From Veillonella magna DSM 19857 (GTDB taxonomy: Bacteria > Bacillota > Negativicutes > Veillonellales > Veillonellaceae): 43,073 nt of DNA. The translations under genes and the position numbers were made by a program. A model generated the notes under the pieces. It worked only from the letters and a program-made list of their open reading frames with translations, was not told the origin of the DNA and did no database searches. The DNA lies in NCBI RefSeq assembly GCF_000428745.1, contig NZ_AUAN01000015.1, positions 1 through 43,073 on the forward strand, written 5' to 3'. Shown piece by piece: positions 34,907 to 43,073 of the stretch (the stretch's first letter is position 1; each line of letters begins with the position of its first letter).

Positions 34907-36097
34907 TTATATACACCTTACTGCATTGTCAATACTATATCGCCAGGCAATAGCAGCTAAACTAAGTATGCTCATAATAACACCACCGGCTACTACCCAA
35001 GGCAACCCCAGGATTGCAATCACATATCCACATCCTAGACTAGCTAATGTAGTTCCTAAATTAACGGCAGTTAGGAAAAGCCCATTCACAAAGTCCGGGG
35101 CCTCCGGTGCCGACGTATACACCCAATACTGCGTCACATTAGCATTGATTCCCGCAGCTATCCCCCACATAACAATACACATCGCTGAAAGCCATACACT
35201 TGTTGTACTCACATACATACCAATATAAATGCTGCCTACTGCTATCGGTAAAATCCACACTGTTTGCTTTGACCTCTTCACCAACAAATGCCCTGCCCAC
35301 AAACTGCCCACGATATTCATAACGCCATATATGAAAAGAAGTACACTACCCACTAAGGGGGATACCTGTATAACCATACTGATATATTCTGCCGCATAGC
35401 CAAAAACACCATAAATAGCTCCATTCATACAAATAGCGCCAACAATGGATATCCATAATACCGGCTTTGCAAGAATCTTTAGCTGCGAACCATACGATAA
35501 CGGTGCCGTCACCGCCATAGAAGGCACTTTTAATGCTATCAGTAATACGGCAATTGCGTTAATAGCCGCAAAGAAATAATATGCGCTCTCCAACGATATC
35601 TGTGTCGCCAAAAAATTGCTAATGGGCACACCCAATACCATTCCCGCTGACACCCCGACCGTAATATATGCTACTGCTTTCGGCGATTCTTCCGAGTCCA
35701 CTGCGCCTGCTGCTATTGAAAAAGCTAATGAACAAAATACAGGATGCAATAGAGCAGGTAAAATGCGTAGCACCAATACTATATAAAAATTATCTATCCA
35801 CGGTGTTACGGCGGTGCATAAAAAGAATACGCTAACCACCAACAGCATGATGTGTTTACGATTATATCGAGAAAGCAACAAGGGCAACACCGGTCCAGCC
35901 AAAGCCACGCCGAGCGCAAAGCCGCTTATCAGCAGACCGGATTCAGTAATACTGATATGAAATACCTCTGCCACTTGAGGCAGAATTCCAATCACCCCCA
36001 TTTCTGTATTTAAAATACCAAATACCCCAAAAGCTAATATAAGTAATAATGTTTTTGTCTGTCGCTGTATGGCCATGCTCCCCCCTACTTTATACAT
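34907..36097 (-). CDS. Major facilitator superfamily exporter (DHA1/AraJ-like)
   Basis: A 396-residue membrane protein with about twelve hydrophobic segments. It has the drug-exporter N terminus FGVFGILNTEMGVIGILPQVA, a family motif-A-like loop RYNRKHIMLL near residue 78, and GVSAGMVLGVPISN (motif C-like). Another ATG at 36076 (MAIQRQTK) is only four bases from a GGGGGG run; the start is uncertain between the two. It is downstream of a secreted hydrolase on the same strand and divergent from a LysR gene, suggesting one locally regulated unit. Substrate is unknown. Confidence 0.85.
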   Translation of the reverse strand: MYKVGGSMAIQRQTKTLLLILAFGVFGILNTEMGVIGILPQVAEVFHISITESGLLISGFALGVALAGPVLPLLLSRYNRKHIMLLVVSVFFLCTAVTPWIDNFYIVLVLRILPALLHPVFCSLAFSIAAGAVDSEESPKAVAYITVGVSAGMVLGVPISNFLATQISLESAYYFFAAINAIAVLLIALKVPSMAVTAPLSYGSQLKILAKPVLWISIVGAICMNGAIYGVFGYAAEYISMVIQVSPLVGSVLLFIYGVMNIVGSLWAGHLLVKRSKQTVWILPIAVGSIYIGMYVSTTSVWLSAMCIVMWGIAAGINANVTQYWVYTSAPEAPDFVNGLFLTAVNLGTTLASLGCGYVIAILGLPWVVAGGVIMSILSLAAIAWRYSIDNAVRCI

Positions 36098-36179
36098 CTT
36101 ACTCTTGCCATATCTATATATATCTTACTCTTTCCACTTACAGCTATCCGGCACACTATCTCACACAAACCTACTTCTT

Positions 36180-37415
36180 CTATAAATTTCTATCGTAAAA
36201 AGCAATTAAACGGTCAAAGGGTATTTTGTCAATTTGATCATATAAATCTGTATGTGTGGCATTCGGCACTACAATAAGCTCTTTAGGTCCTGCAGCCTTG
36301 GCATACGCCTCTTCTGAGAAGTATCTTGAGTGTGCTTTATCGCCGGTAATAAAGAGAATTGGACGAGGACTGATTTCTTCAATATGCTCACCTAAAGCAA
36401 AGTTAAAAAATCCATAGGGAGCCAGTACATTCCATGCGGTAGCGGAGTTAATAGCTCGCGGATGATAGGCCCGTCCACGATAGTAATTAAAAAATTCCTT
36501 CGTTACCGAATCTGCATTAGCCGGCAATACATCCGGGAAGAGAGTGTCTGCATATACAGCCTGGCCATCCGTTGTCACTGGCACTTCATGAAGTCCTCGT
36601 GCTTCCTTGCCTGTATCCACACGCTGCCAACGCATGTTAGCCAGGTACTGTTTAACAGCTTCTCGTTGGTCCTTAGTATAATAATCACCTTTGTAGTGAT
36701 CGCGAATACTTTCTGACATATCATACATAGCCGTAGTAGCAATGGCTTTAATACGCGTATCGTTAACGGCTGCCGTGATAGCCGGACCAGACAAACCACA
36801 AATACCCAACGCTCCGATGCGATTGCGATCAACAAAATCGAGGGAGCCCAAGAAATCTACGGCTGCACTGTAATCCTCTGTAAAAATATCCGGTGAAGCC
36901 ATATCACGCACCTCTCCACCGCTTTCCCCCGTCATAGCCGGATCAAAAGCTATGGTTACATAACCATGCTTCGCTAATTCCTGTGCATATAATCCCGACG
37001 ACTGCTCCTTAACAGCTCCAAAAGGACCACTAACAGCAATAGCACCATAGGTATGACCTTCTTTAAAATTTTTTGGCAAATACAAATGACCTGCAATCTC
37101 ATAGCCATACCGATCGGTAAAGCGTACATTTTTTACAATAATAGATGTATCTTTTTTGAATACCCGTGTATCCTGTTCCGGAGCAAGCGGTATAATACTC
37201 GTCTTTTGCATATGACTAATAACCTCCTTTGCAGATGTCTTACTTGCAGTTGGTGCGACAGGTATAATGGGTGCCGTACCTGTAGTAGATGTTACAGTTG
37301 CAGTAGCTACTTCAGCAGTAGTTACCGGGCTAGCCGCTTCGCTAATGGTAATAGCCGACAGCCCTGTAAGCAATATAGCCGCTACCAATGCTAATCGTTT
37401 TTGTTTTTCTCTCAT
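36180..37415 (-). CDS. Secreted alpha/beta hydrolase with a cysteine nucleophile
   Basis: A 411-residue protein. Residues 1-28 form a signal peptide (LLTGLSAITISEA). A Thr/Val/Ala-rich linker runs to about residue 60. The hydrolase domain follows, with HLYLPKNF, AVSGPFG (oxyanion region), DPAMTGESGG and the nucleophile elbow ALGICGLSG with Cys206 instead of Ser, as in dienelactone-hydrolase-type enzymes. An Asp in FITGDKAHSR and a His in PNATHTDLYD would complete the triad. The product acts outside the cytosol. The ATG at 37415 has GGAGG upstream. It is divergent from the LysR gene; the substrate is not known. Confidence 0.84.
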   Translation of the reverse strand: MREKQKRLALVAAILLTGLSAITISEAASPVTTAEVATATVTSTTGTAPIIPVAPTASKTSAKEVISHMQKTSIIPLAPEQDTRVFKKDTSIIVKNVRFTDRYGYEIAGHLYLPKNFKEGHTYGAIAVSGPFGAVKEQSSGLYAQELAKHGYVTIAFDPAMTGESGGEVRDMASPDIFTEDYSAAVDFLGSLDFVDRNRIGALGICGLSGPAITAAVNDTRIKAIATTAMYDMSESIRDHYKGDYYTKDQREAVKQYLANMRWQRVDTGKEARGLHEVPVTTDGQAVYADTLFPDVLPANADSVTKEFFNYYRGRAYHPRAINSATAWNVLAPYGFFNFALGEHIEEISPRPILFITGDKAHSRYFSEEAYAKAAGPKELIVVPNATHTDLYDQIDKIPFDRLIAFYDRNL

Positions 37416-37570
37416 TATTTGCCTCCTTATTCATCGGTACCATTCCATCTATTATTAATGGTTTTAGCCGATACATAACGAAACACACTATTAGTTTCAT
37501 CATACGTAGTTATCACTAACAATTGTAGCTGTATTGTAAATCCATTGCTGAGTTATGTAAAATATTTACT

Positions 37571-37590
37571 ATCTATGATAAGATATAGAT
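37571..37590. promoter_or_regulatory. Candidate LysR operator
   Basis: ATCTAT (37571-37576) and ATAGAT (37585-37590) form an inverted repeat of the T-N11-A kind used by LysR-type proteins. It lies in the 247-base region between the divergent hydrolase and LysR genes, with another AGATATATCT palindrome at 37594-37603. Confidence 0.5.
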
Positions 37591-37662
37591 GTAAGATATA
37601 TCTATTCAATTATTTTTCTCTACTAGCACCTCAATGACTATTCACAACCCAAGGAGGTTATC

Positions 37663-38619
37663 ATGGAGCTACGAGTATTACGTTATTTTTTAGAAGCAGC
37701 TCGCGAAGAAAATATTACCCGTGCTGCCCGCAAGTTACACGTATCTCAGCCGACTATGTCAAAACAACTAAAAGACTTAGAAAATGAATTGGGACAACAA
37801 CTCTTTGTTCGCACAAACTATGCTATCAAATTGACCGACGCAGGACTATTTCTAAAAAAACGGGCTGAAGAAATTCTTAATCTATCTGATCGCACGGAGC
37901 GGGCCTTTCGTTCTTTAGATACTATTGATGGTTGCGAAATTCATATTGGTAGTGCAGAAACAGAAGTGTTTTCCTACCTATCATGCGCCTTTCATAAACT
38001 ACAACTAACGTATCCTCATATCCGCCTTCATGTTACTAGTGGTAATCTTTCTGATTTGACAGAATCATTGGATACAGGCATATTGGATTTTGCTCTCGTA
38101 TCCGATTTTATCAATACTGATAAATATAACTTTCTTGACCTACCAATGGTTCATCATTGGGGTATTATTCTGCGTACTGATGATTCACTGGCACAAAAGC
38201 CTTATTTCACGATTGACGATTTACGTTCCTTACCTCTTATTTGTTCCCGCCAAGGCTTGTCACAATTAATGGCATCTTGGTTTGGTCACGATACTGACCA
38301 ACTACGTGTTGTCGCCACCTATAACCTTATCTTTAATGCTGCTATTATGGTGCGATCACATGTAGGTTATGCTATTACCTTCGACAATCTTATTCCTAAT
38401 ATTCCCGGCTATGACCTTTGCTTTCGACCCCTGTATCCTTTAAAGCAATCTACATTAAAAGTCATATGGAAAAAGTATCAACAATTTACACCACAAGCCG
38501 CTGCATTATTAACTGAACTACGCCATACACTGACACCAGAGAACATACACTCGAATAGTACGTCCTTAAACAATATTCACTCTAAAAAGACAATCACCAA
38601 AGATTTTACCGATATATAA
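37663..38619 (+). CDS. LysR-family transcriptional regulator
   Basis: A 318-residue protein with an N-terminal winged helix-turn-helix (MELRVLRYFLEAAREENITRAA..., then LHVSQPTMSKQLKDLE) and a C-terminal effector-binding domain (IHIGSAETE onward). The ATG follows AAGGAGG. Its gene is divergent from the secreted hydrolase and the MFS exporter, the usual layout for a LysR protein controlling its neighbours. The C terminus ends in a Ser/Asn/Lys-rich tail of about 30 residues. The effector is unknown. Confidence 0.9.
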   Translation: MELRVLRYFLEAAREENITRAARKLHVSQPTMSKQLKDLENELGQQLFVRTNYAIKLTDAGLFLKKRAEEILNLSDRTERAFRSLDTIDGCEIHIGSAETEVFSYLSCAFHKLQLTYPHIRLHVTSGNLSDLTESLDTGILDFALVSDFINTDKYNFLDLPMVHHWGIILRTDDSLAQKPYFTIDDLRSLPLICSRQGLSQLMASWFGHDTDQLRVVATYNLIFNAAIMVRSHVGYAITFDNLIPNIPGYDLCFRPLYPLKQSTLKVIWKKYQQFTPQAAALLTELRHTLTPENIHSNSTSLNNIHSKKTITKDFTDI

Positions 38620-38672
38620 CACCTCAGGTAAAGAGAACGATAACTAAATAACTGCCAATAAATTGCTACAGC

Positions 38673-38728
38673 AAAAAGGAGATGCGATATGCGAGGCAAA
38701 AGCCTCACTTATCGTATCTCCTTCTTTT
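38673..38728. terminator. Bidirectional terminator between the LysR gene and topB
   Basis: Arms AAAAGGAGATGCGATA and TATCGTATCTCCTT with inner GAGGC/GCCTC form a strong hairpin. Its right edge overlaps the topB stop codon. Confidence 0.85.
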
Positions 38729-41117
38729 ATTTTCCGACATACACGCTGGGCACACCATTGACGTCAGCACAAGTAGTTCGACAATGCTCGGTATTACTGC
38801 AAATCCAACGTTTACGCGTTCCTTCTCCGGCAGCCACAAAATATCCTGTCTTACACCGCGGACATACATAGCCCTTCGCCTTGGCATCGGCCAGCTGTGC
38901 ATCATTCGGTTGCCAATCAAATGTGGTGTTCGTTCCTCCCGTACCGTCATTGTCGCGAGGCATTCCGTCATCACCGACACCTGCCGTATACCGACATTTT
39001 GGAAAATCACTGCACCCAAAGAAGGTGCCGAACTTACCTTGTCGCCGTACTAAATGACCTGTACCGCAGCGTGGACAGGGGATATCCGAATGGGGCTGTT
39101 CCTCACGATGACTGCCCTGTCTGTCAGTAGTCATCGTATTTCTTTCAATCGTGCGGGTAGTAGTTTCCATGGGCACCCCATAGCCGCCAGGCATAGTCGA
39201 TCCTGCTCCATTGATTCCTTCATTGGCTTTATTGATGAGCCTCGTTAAAAATTGCACTTGATCGCGCAAAAACGCATCTAATGTCCCCTTGCCATCACTC
39301 ATATCTGCCAAACGTTCTTCCCATATCGCGGTTTCATCAGGGTACAACATTTCATCCGGTAATGCATCTACCAACATATAGCCCAGCTCTGTCGGCTGCA
39401 ATACTTTTTTCTTGCCGCTTTCCCGCATGAATTTACGACTGATAAGCTCGCCGATGATAGTGGCCCTCGTTGCTTCCGTACCAATGCCGGATACCGCTTT
39501 AAGCTGTTTTTTCAGTTCGTCGTTGCGCACATATTTGTGAATTTCCTTCATCGCTTGTAGCAAGGTGGATGATGTAAACCGTGTAGGCGGTTTCGTCTGT
39601 TTCTTATCGATAGCCGTGTTCTCTACCGTTACCGTATCGCCTTTTTTCACGCGCGGCAGTTCATGACTTTCACCGTGACCTTCATGGGTATCATCGTCAT
39701 CACTACGACCGTCACCGGTATCTTGATCGCCGGCAGTCTCTTTTTCTCCCGACTTGGCTGTCTTCTTTGTCGTACGCTGAAAGAGTGCCTTCCATCCCAT
39801 ATCGAGCACCACATGACCGGACGCCACAAATTCTTCGCCCACTTGCGTCACAGTTATTTTTGTTTGCTCGTATATGTGATCACCGTAGAACTGCGCAATG
39901 TACGAACGGGCAATGAGGAAATAAATGTTTCGTTCCATCGCCGTCAAACTATCTTTATTTGCTTTTACCGTTGTCGGAATAATCGCATGATGGGCGGTAA
40001 TTTTTTTATCATTCCATGCCCGCGTCTTAATGGATGGATTGGCTCCCTGCACCCATGCGCTGAGCGTAGCATCACCGTAAGCGGCCAAATGCTGTAAAAT
40101 AGCCGTGCGGTCTCCATACTGATTTTCCGGTAAATAATCACAATCCGAGCGGGGATAAGTAGTGAGTTTCTTTTCGTATAGCTTTTGTGCCGTATCGAGT
40201 ACCTGCTGCGGATCATAGCCGTATGCTTTACCGGCTGCCACCTGCAAGGCCGATAGCGACAAGGGCAGACGAGGGGCTTCCTTCTTTTTGCTGAGACTGC
40301 AGCTACTGATAACACCGGTCGTATCCGCTGCCACCCGTTTGGCTAGTTCCAACGCCACCTCTTGTTTGATGACATGACCGTCCGCATCAAGGCCGACCTG
40401 TTCATCCTTCGGTTTCCAAGTAGCCCAGAACGATCCCTTCGGATGGGCATACAGCACCTTTAACAGATAATAATCTACAGGCTTAAAATTCTCCAGTTCC
40501 CGTTCCCGCCGTACAACTAAGGCCAAGGTTGGTGTCTTTACACGGCCGATGGGAAAGGTTACCTTATTCCCCTTACGTCGCTGCGCCAAAGTATACGCTC
40601 TGGATAAATTCATACCGATAAGCCAGTCTGCCCGCGACCGCGCCAAGGCGGATTGCTTCAAATTGAAAAAGTCCTTGTTATCTCGTAAATCACTTAATGC
40701 CGCACGCACCGACTTTTCATCCAAAGCATTGAGTAAGATGCGCTGCACCGGCTTCGTATTACCGGTGTATTCTAAAATTTCGTCAATCAAAAGTTGCCCT
40801 TCCCTGTCCGGGTCACCGGCGTTGACAATGACATCTGCCTTTTTCATCAGCCCCGTAATTATCCGAAACTGTTTGGCACTGCTTTTAGTAACCAAAAGCT
40901 TCCACGCCGTCGGCACTATCGGCAAATCTTCGGCACGCCACCGTTGATACCGTTCATCATAATCCCCCGGCTCAGCTTGTTCCAACACATGACCGAAGGC
41001 CCACGTCACCACATCATTGCCGTGATCGATAAAGCCGTCGCCACGCTTTGGCGTTCCCCCTAAATATTTACTGATCTCTCTCCCTACACTCGGTTTTTCC
41101 GCTATAAACAGTCGCAT
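38727..41117 (-). CDS. topB: DNA topoisomerase III
   Basis: Type IA topoisomerase of 796 residues that decatenates DNA and relaxes negative supercoils. The Toprim domain has Glu7 (FIAEKPSVG) and the acidic pair in AGDPDREGQ (102-106), and the catalytic Tyr321 is in LTTYPRSDCDYL. A charged, low-complexity insert of about 50 residues (Glu/Asp/Gly/His/Thr-rich) follows FQRTTKKTAKS and is unusual. Two C4 zinc ribbons close the protein: CPRCGTGHLV and CPRCKTGYFV. The ATG at 41117 follows AAGGAGAGG. Confidence 0.93.
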   Translation of the reverse strand: MRLFIAEKPSVGREISKYLGGTPKRGDGFIDHGNDVVTWAFGHVLEQAEPGDYDERYQRWRAEDLPIVPTAWKLLVTKSSAKQFRIITGLMKKADVIVNAGDPDREGQLLIDEILEYTGNTKPVQRILLNALDEKSVRAALSDLRDNKDFFNLKQSALARSRADWLIGMNLSRAYTLAQRRKGNKVTFPIGRVKTPTLALVVRRERELENFKPVDYYLLKVLYAHPKGSFWATWKPKDEQVGLDADGHVIKQEVALELAKRVAADTTGVISSCSLSKKKEAPRLPLSLSALQVAAGKAYGYDPQQVLDTAQKLYEKKLTTYPRSDCDYLPENQYGDRTAILQHLAAYGDATLSAWVQGANPSIKTRAWNDKKITAHHAIIPTTVKANKDSLTAMERNIYFLIARSYIAQFYGDHIYEQTKITVTQVGEEFVASGHVVLDMGWKALFQRTTKKTAKSGEKETAGDQDTGDGRSDDDDTHEGHGESHELPRVKKGDTVTVENTAIDKKQTKPPTRFTSSTLLQAMKEIHKYVRNDELKKQLKAVSGIGTEATRATIIGELISRKFMRESGKKKVLQPTELGYMLVDALPDEMLYPDETAIWEERLADMSDGKGTLDAFLRDQVQFLTRLINKANEGINGAGSTMPGGYGVPMETTTRTIERNTMTTDRQGSHREEQPHSDIPCPRCGTGHLVRRQGKFGTFFGCSDFPKCRYTAGVGDDGMPRDNDGTGGTNTTFDWQPNDAQLADAKAKGYVCPRCKTGYFVAAGEGTRKRWICSNTEHCRTTCADVNGVPSVYVGK

Positions 41118-41186
41118 GACCTCTCCTTTTACCTATATATTTATCTTTTATATTCTACACCATATGTTCTCATGTTGTATATAAAG

Positions 41187-41216
41187 ATGACAAATACCGC
41201 ATGGGTAGTATATAAT
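41187..41216 (+). promoter_or_regulatory. Sigma-A promoter of prfC
   Basis: ATGACA (41187-41192) and a perfect TATAAT (41211-41216), 18 bases apart, about 90 bases before prfC. Confidence 0.65.
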
Positions 41217-41308
41217 CGTAATGCTAGTTTAATTACAAGGAATGATACGTCGTTACCGAGTAACCGCTCATTTCTATTTCATAGACAACTTTCATGAGGT
41301 GACACACA

Positions 41309-42901
41309 ATGACATTTTTAGAAGAAGTGAAGCGTCGTCGTACCTTCGCCATTATCTCGCACCCTGACGCCGGTAAAACGACGTTGACGGAAAAACTGCT
41401 CCTATACGGCGGTGCCATCCACTTAGCCGGTTCCGTTAAATCCCGTAAGACACAAAAATATGCTGTGTCCGACTGGATGGAAATCGAAAAGCAGCGTGGT
41501 ATTTCCGTAACCAGTTCCGTTCTGCAATTTGATTATGACGGCTGCCGCGTCAATATTCTTGATACGCCGGGTCACCAGGACTTCTCCGAAGATACCTACC
41601 GCACCCTTATGGCTGCCGACAGTGCTGTCATGCTCATCGACGTAGCCAAAGGCGTAGAAGCACAAACAAAAAAACTCTTTGCCGTTTGTAAAGAACGAGG
41701 CATTCCTATCTTTACCTTTGTCAACAAGATCGACCACTACGGACGCAATCCGTTTGACTTGATGGAGGAAATCGAAAATTCCTTAGGCATTCGGGCGGTA
41801 CCGATGAATTGGCCGGTAGGCATTAACGGTGAATACCAAGGTATTTATGACCGCGCAACTCACACGGTTGACCTATTCGCCAAAGATGAAACGCATGGTC
41901 AAAAAAAATTGGCTTCCACGAAAGAATCTGTAGACGACCCTGCCTTCCGCGAGTTGTTAGGAGAAGAGGTGCATCAATCTCTTGTCGATGATATTGAGCT
42001 TCTCGATATTGCCGGCGATGCCTTCGACTTTGATCGTGTCCGCGCCGGGGAGTTAACACCAATGTTCTTCGGCTCTGCTATGACTAACTTCGGCGTTAAA
42101 CCGTTCCTCGAAAAATTCCTAGAATTGGCTCCGGCTCCGGCAGACCGCAAAGCCTTGGAGGAAACCGTGTCCGCATCCTCTGAAGATTTTTCTGCATTCG
42201 TCTTTAAAATCCAGGCTAACATGAATCCGAATCACCATGACCGCATCGTGTTCATGCGCATTTGTTCCGGCAAGTTTGAAAAAGGCATGTCTGTTCTTCA
42301 TCGTCAGTCCGGTAAAACCGTACGTCTTTCACAGCCGCAGCAATTTCTCGCTACGGAACGTACCATTATCGACGAAGCCTATCCGGGTGATATTATCGGT
42401 GTCTTCGATCCCGGTACGATGGGTGTAGGCGATACGCTTTGTGCGTCCAATCACAAAGTAACCTTTGGTGACTTCCCTGTATTCCCGCCGGAATTTTTTG
42501 CTCGCGTTACTCCAAAGGACACTATGAAGCGTAAACAGTTCTTAAAGGGCATGACGCAGCTCGCCCAAGAAGGGGCCGTACAGATTTTTGAACAGCCTCA
42601 CGCTATGGACTCCTTCATCGTCGGAGCTGTTGGTATGCTTCAGTTTGAAGTATTGCAGTATCGTCTCAAAAATGAGTACGGCGTTGATTTAGTGATGAAC
42701 AACTTGCCGTACAGCGTTGCCCGTTGGGTTAAAGGCGATGTGGAAATAAGTAAGCTGAAAGGTCTCGACAGCGCCATGGCCGTTACCGATAACCGCGGCC
42801 GAACTGTTATCCTTATCAGTAACGAATGGCAAATGGGTTGGGTCGTGGAACGTAATCCGGACATAACGTTCCTTGAAACTCCACCACTCAACGAAGCGTA
42901 A
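41309..42901 (+). CDS. prfC: Peptide chain release factor 3 (RF3)
   Basis: Translational GTPase that recycles release factors RF1/RF2 from the ribosome. The 530-residue length is standard. Motifs include the P-loop SHPDAGKTT (G1), DTPGHQDF (G3), NKID (G4) and the RF3-type VKSRKTQKYAVSDWM segment. The ATG at 41309 has GAGGTGA at seven bases. It is transcribed alone from its own promoter and runs directly into a nested inverted repeat that can terminate it. Confidence 0.96.
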   Translation: MTFLEEVKRRRTFAIISHPDAGKTTLTEKLLLYGGAIHLAGSVKSRKTQKYAVSDWMEIEKQRGISVTSSVLQFDYDGCRVNILDTPGHQDFSEDTYRTLMAADSAVMLIDVAKGVEAQTKKLFAVCKERGIPIFTFVNKIDHYGRNPFDLMEEIENSLGIRAVPMNWPVGINGEYQGIYDRATHTVDLFAKDETHGQKKLASTKESVDDPAFRELLGEEVHQSLVDDIELLDIAGDAFDFDRVRAGELTPMFFGSAMTNFGVKPFLEKFLELAPAPADRKALEETVSASSEDFSAFVFKIQANMNPNHHDRIVFMRICSGKFEKGMSVLHRQSGKTVRLSQPQQFLATERTIIDEAYPGDIIGVFDPGTMGVGDTLCASNHKVTFGDFPVFPPEFFARVTPKDTMKRKQFLKGMTQLAQEGAVQIFEQPHAMDSFIVGAVGMLQFEVLQYRLKNEYGVDLVMNNLPYSVARWVKGDVEISKLKGLDSAMAVTDNRGRTVILISNEWQMGWVVERNPDITFLETPPLNEA

Positions 42902-42902
42902 G

Positions 42903-43050
42903 CGTTAGTGATTAGAAAAATATTTTTTATAAAGTAAGACCAACCGTGATAGCTCTTTGAAGCCCGGTCTAACGAAGAGCATTCTTCATAGCTATCACGG
43001 TTGGTCTTTTTGCATTCATAACTACAATTCTATTTTTCTAATCACTAACG
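42903..43050. repeat. 148-bp nested inverted repeat just after prfC
   Basis: Bases 42903-42922 and 43031-43050 are perfect 20-bp inverted repeats (CGTTAGTGATTAGAAAAATA and its complement). Inside lies a second long stem, with GACCAACCGTGATAGCT near 42938 and its complement near 42989, followed by TTTTT. The left arm starts one base after the prfC stop. No target duplication is visible at the ends. It can act as a terminator and may be a small non-autonomous mobile element. Confidence 0.8.
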
Positions 43051-43073
43051 ACATTCGCAATCTTGACTGGATG

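Overview
The window looks like a chromosomal segment of a Negativicutes bacterium, most likely Veillonella or a close relative. This is inferred from gene content and was not tested by any search. Supporting signs are strong Firmicutes-type Shine-Dalgarno sites (AAGGAGG), two SAM-I riboswitches, a PyrR-type attenuator, a PyrDB/PyrK pair, and anaerobic formate and molybdenum-cofactor genes. Base composition is intermediate, except for one clearly AT-rich island at about 26.7-32.6 kb.

Layout. 1-480: the truncated 5' end of an insertion-sequence transposase and hairpins. 482-7618, all leftward: a molybdenum/formate block (thiT, a mobA-mobB fusion, a cysteine-type fdhF, two HycB/HydN-like polyferredoxins, moeA). 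7842-10199: guaC (rightward) facing an iron-dependent alcohol dehydrogenase. 10323-10992: two gene remnants, an aldehyde dehydrogenase with its middle deleted and the 3' end of an NAD(P)-binding protein. 11244-13830: a SAM-I riboswitch operon of a MetE-like methyltransferase and azlCD. 14075-17946: DyP peroxidase, an FMN-reductase remnant, a 48-residue membrane peptide, a MATE exporter and a secreted protein. 18055-26516: the pyrimidine operon pyrB-pyrC-carA-carB-pyrK-pyrD behind a PyrR-like attenuator. 26583-26657: tRNA-Arg(CCG).

26.7-32.6 kb is the accessory region. It holds a lipoprotein, a decayed gene, and a three-gene cassette of an unknown 184-residue protein, a single-chain MmeI-like (type IIL) restriction-modification enzyme and a STAS-like/GHKL-ATPase protein. 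A degenerate and a perfect copy of the 3' half of the tRNA-Arg border the cassette in direct orientation, and both are inverted relative to the intact tRNA. No integrase is present.

32.6-43 kb returns to chromosomal style: a small hypothetical protein, a UPF0324/YeiH-type transporter behind a second SAM-I riboswitch, an MFS exporter and secreted Cys-type alpha/beta hydrolase divergent from a LysR regulator, topoisomerase III, and release factor 3 (prfC). prfC is followed by a 148-bp nested palindrome.

How the genes fit together: moeA and mobAB supply the molybdenum cofactor used by FdhF, whose electrons would pass to the two polyferredoxins. The pyr genes carry out all of UMP synthesis up to orotate. 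The two SAM riboswitches tie a methionine synthase-like enzyme, AzlCD and a UPF0324 transporter to methionine/sulfur status. The island appears to be a small defence cassette placed next to a tRNA.
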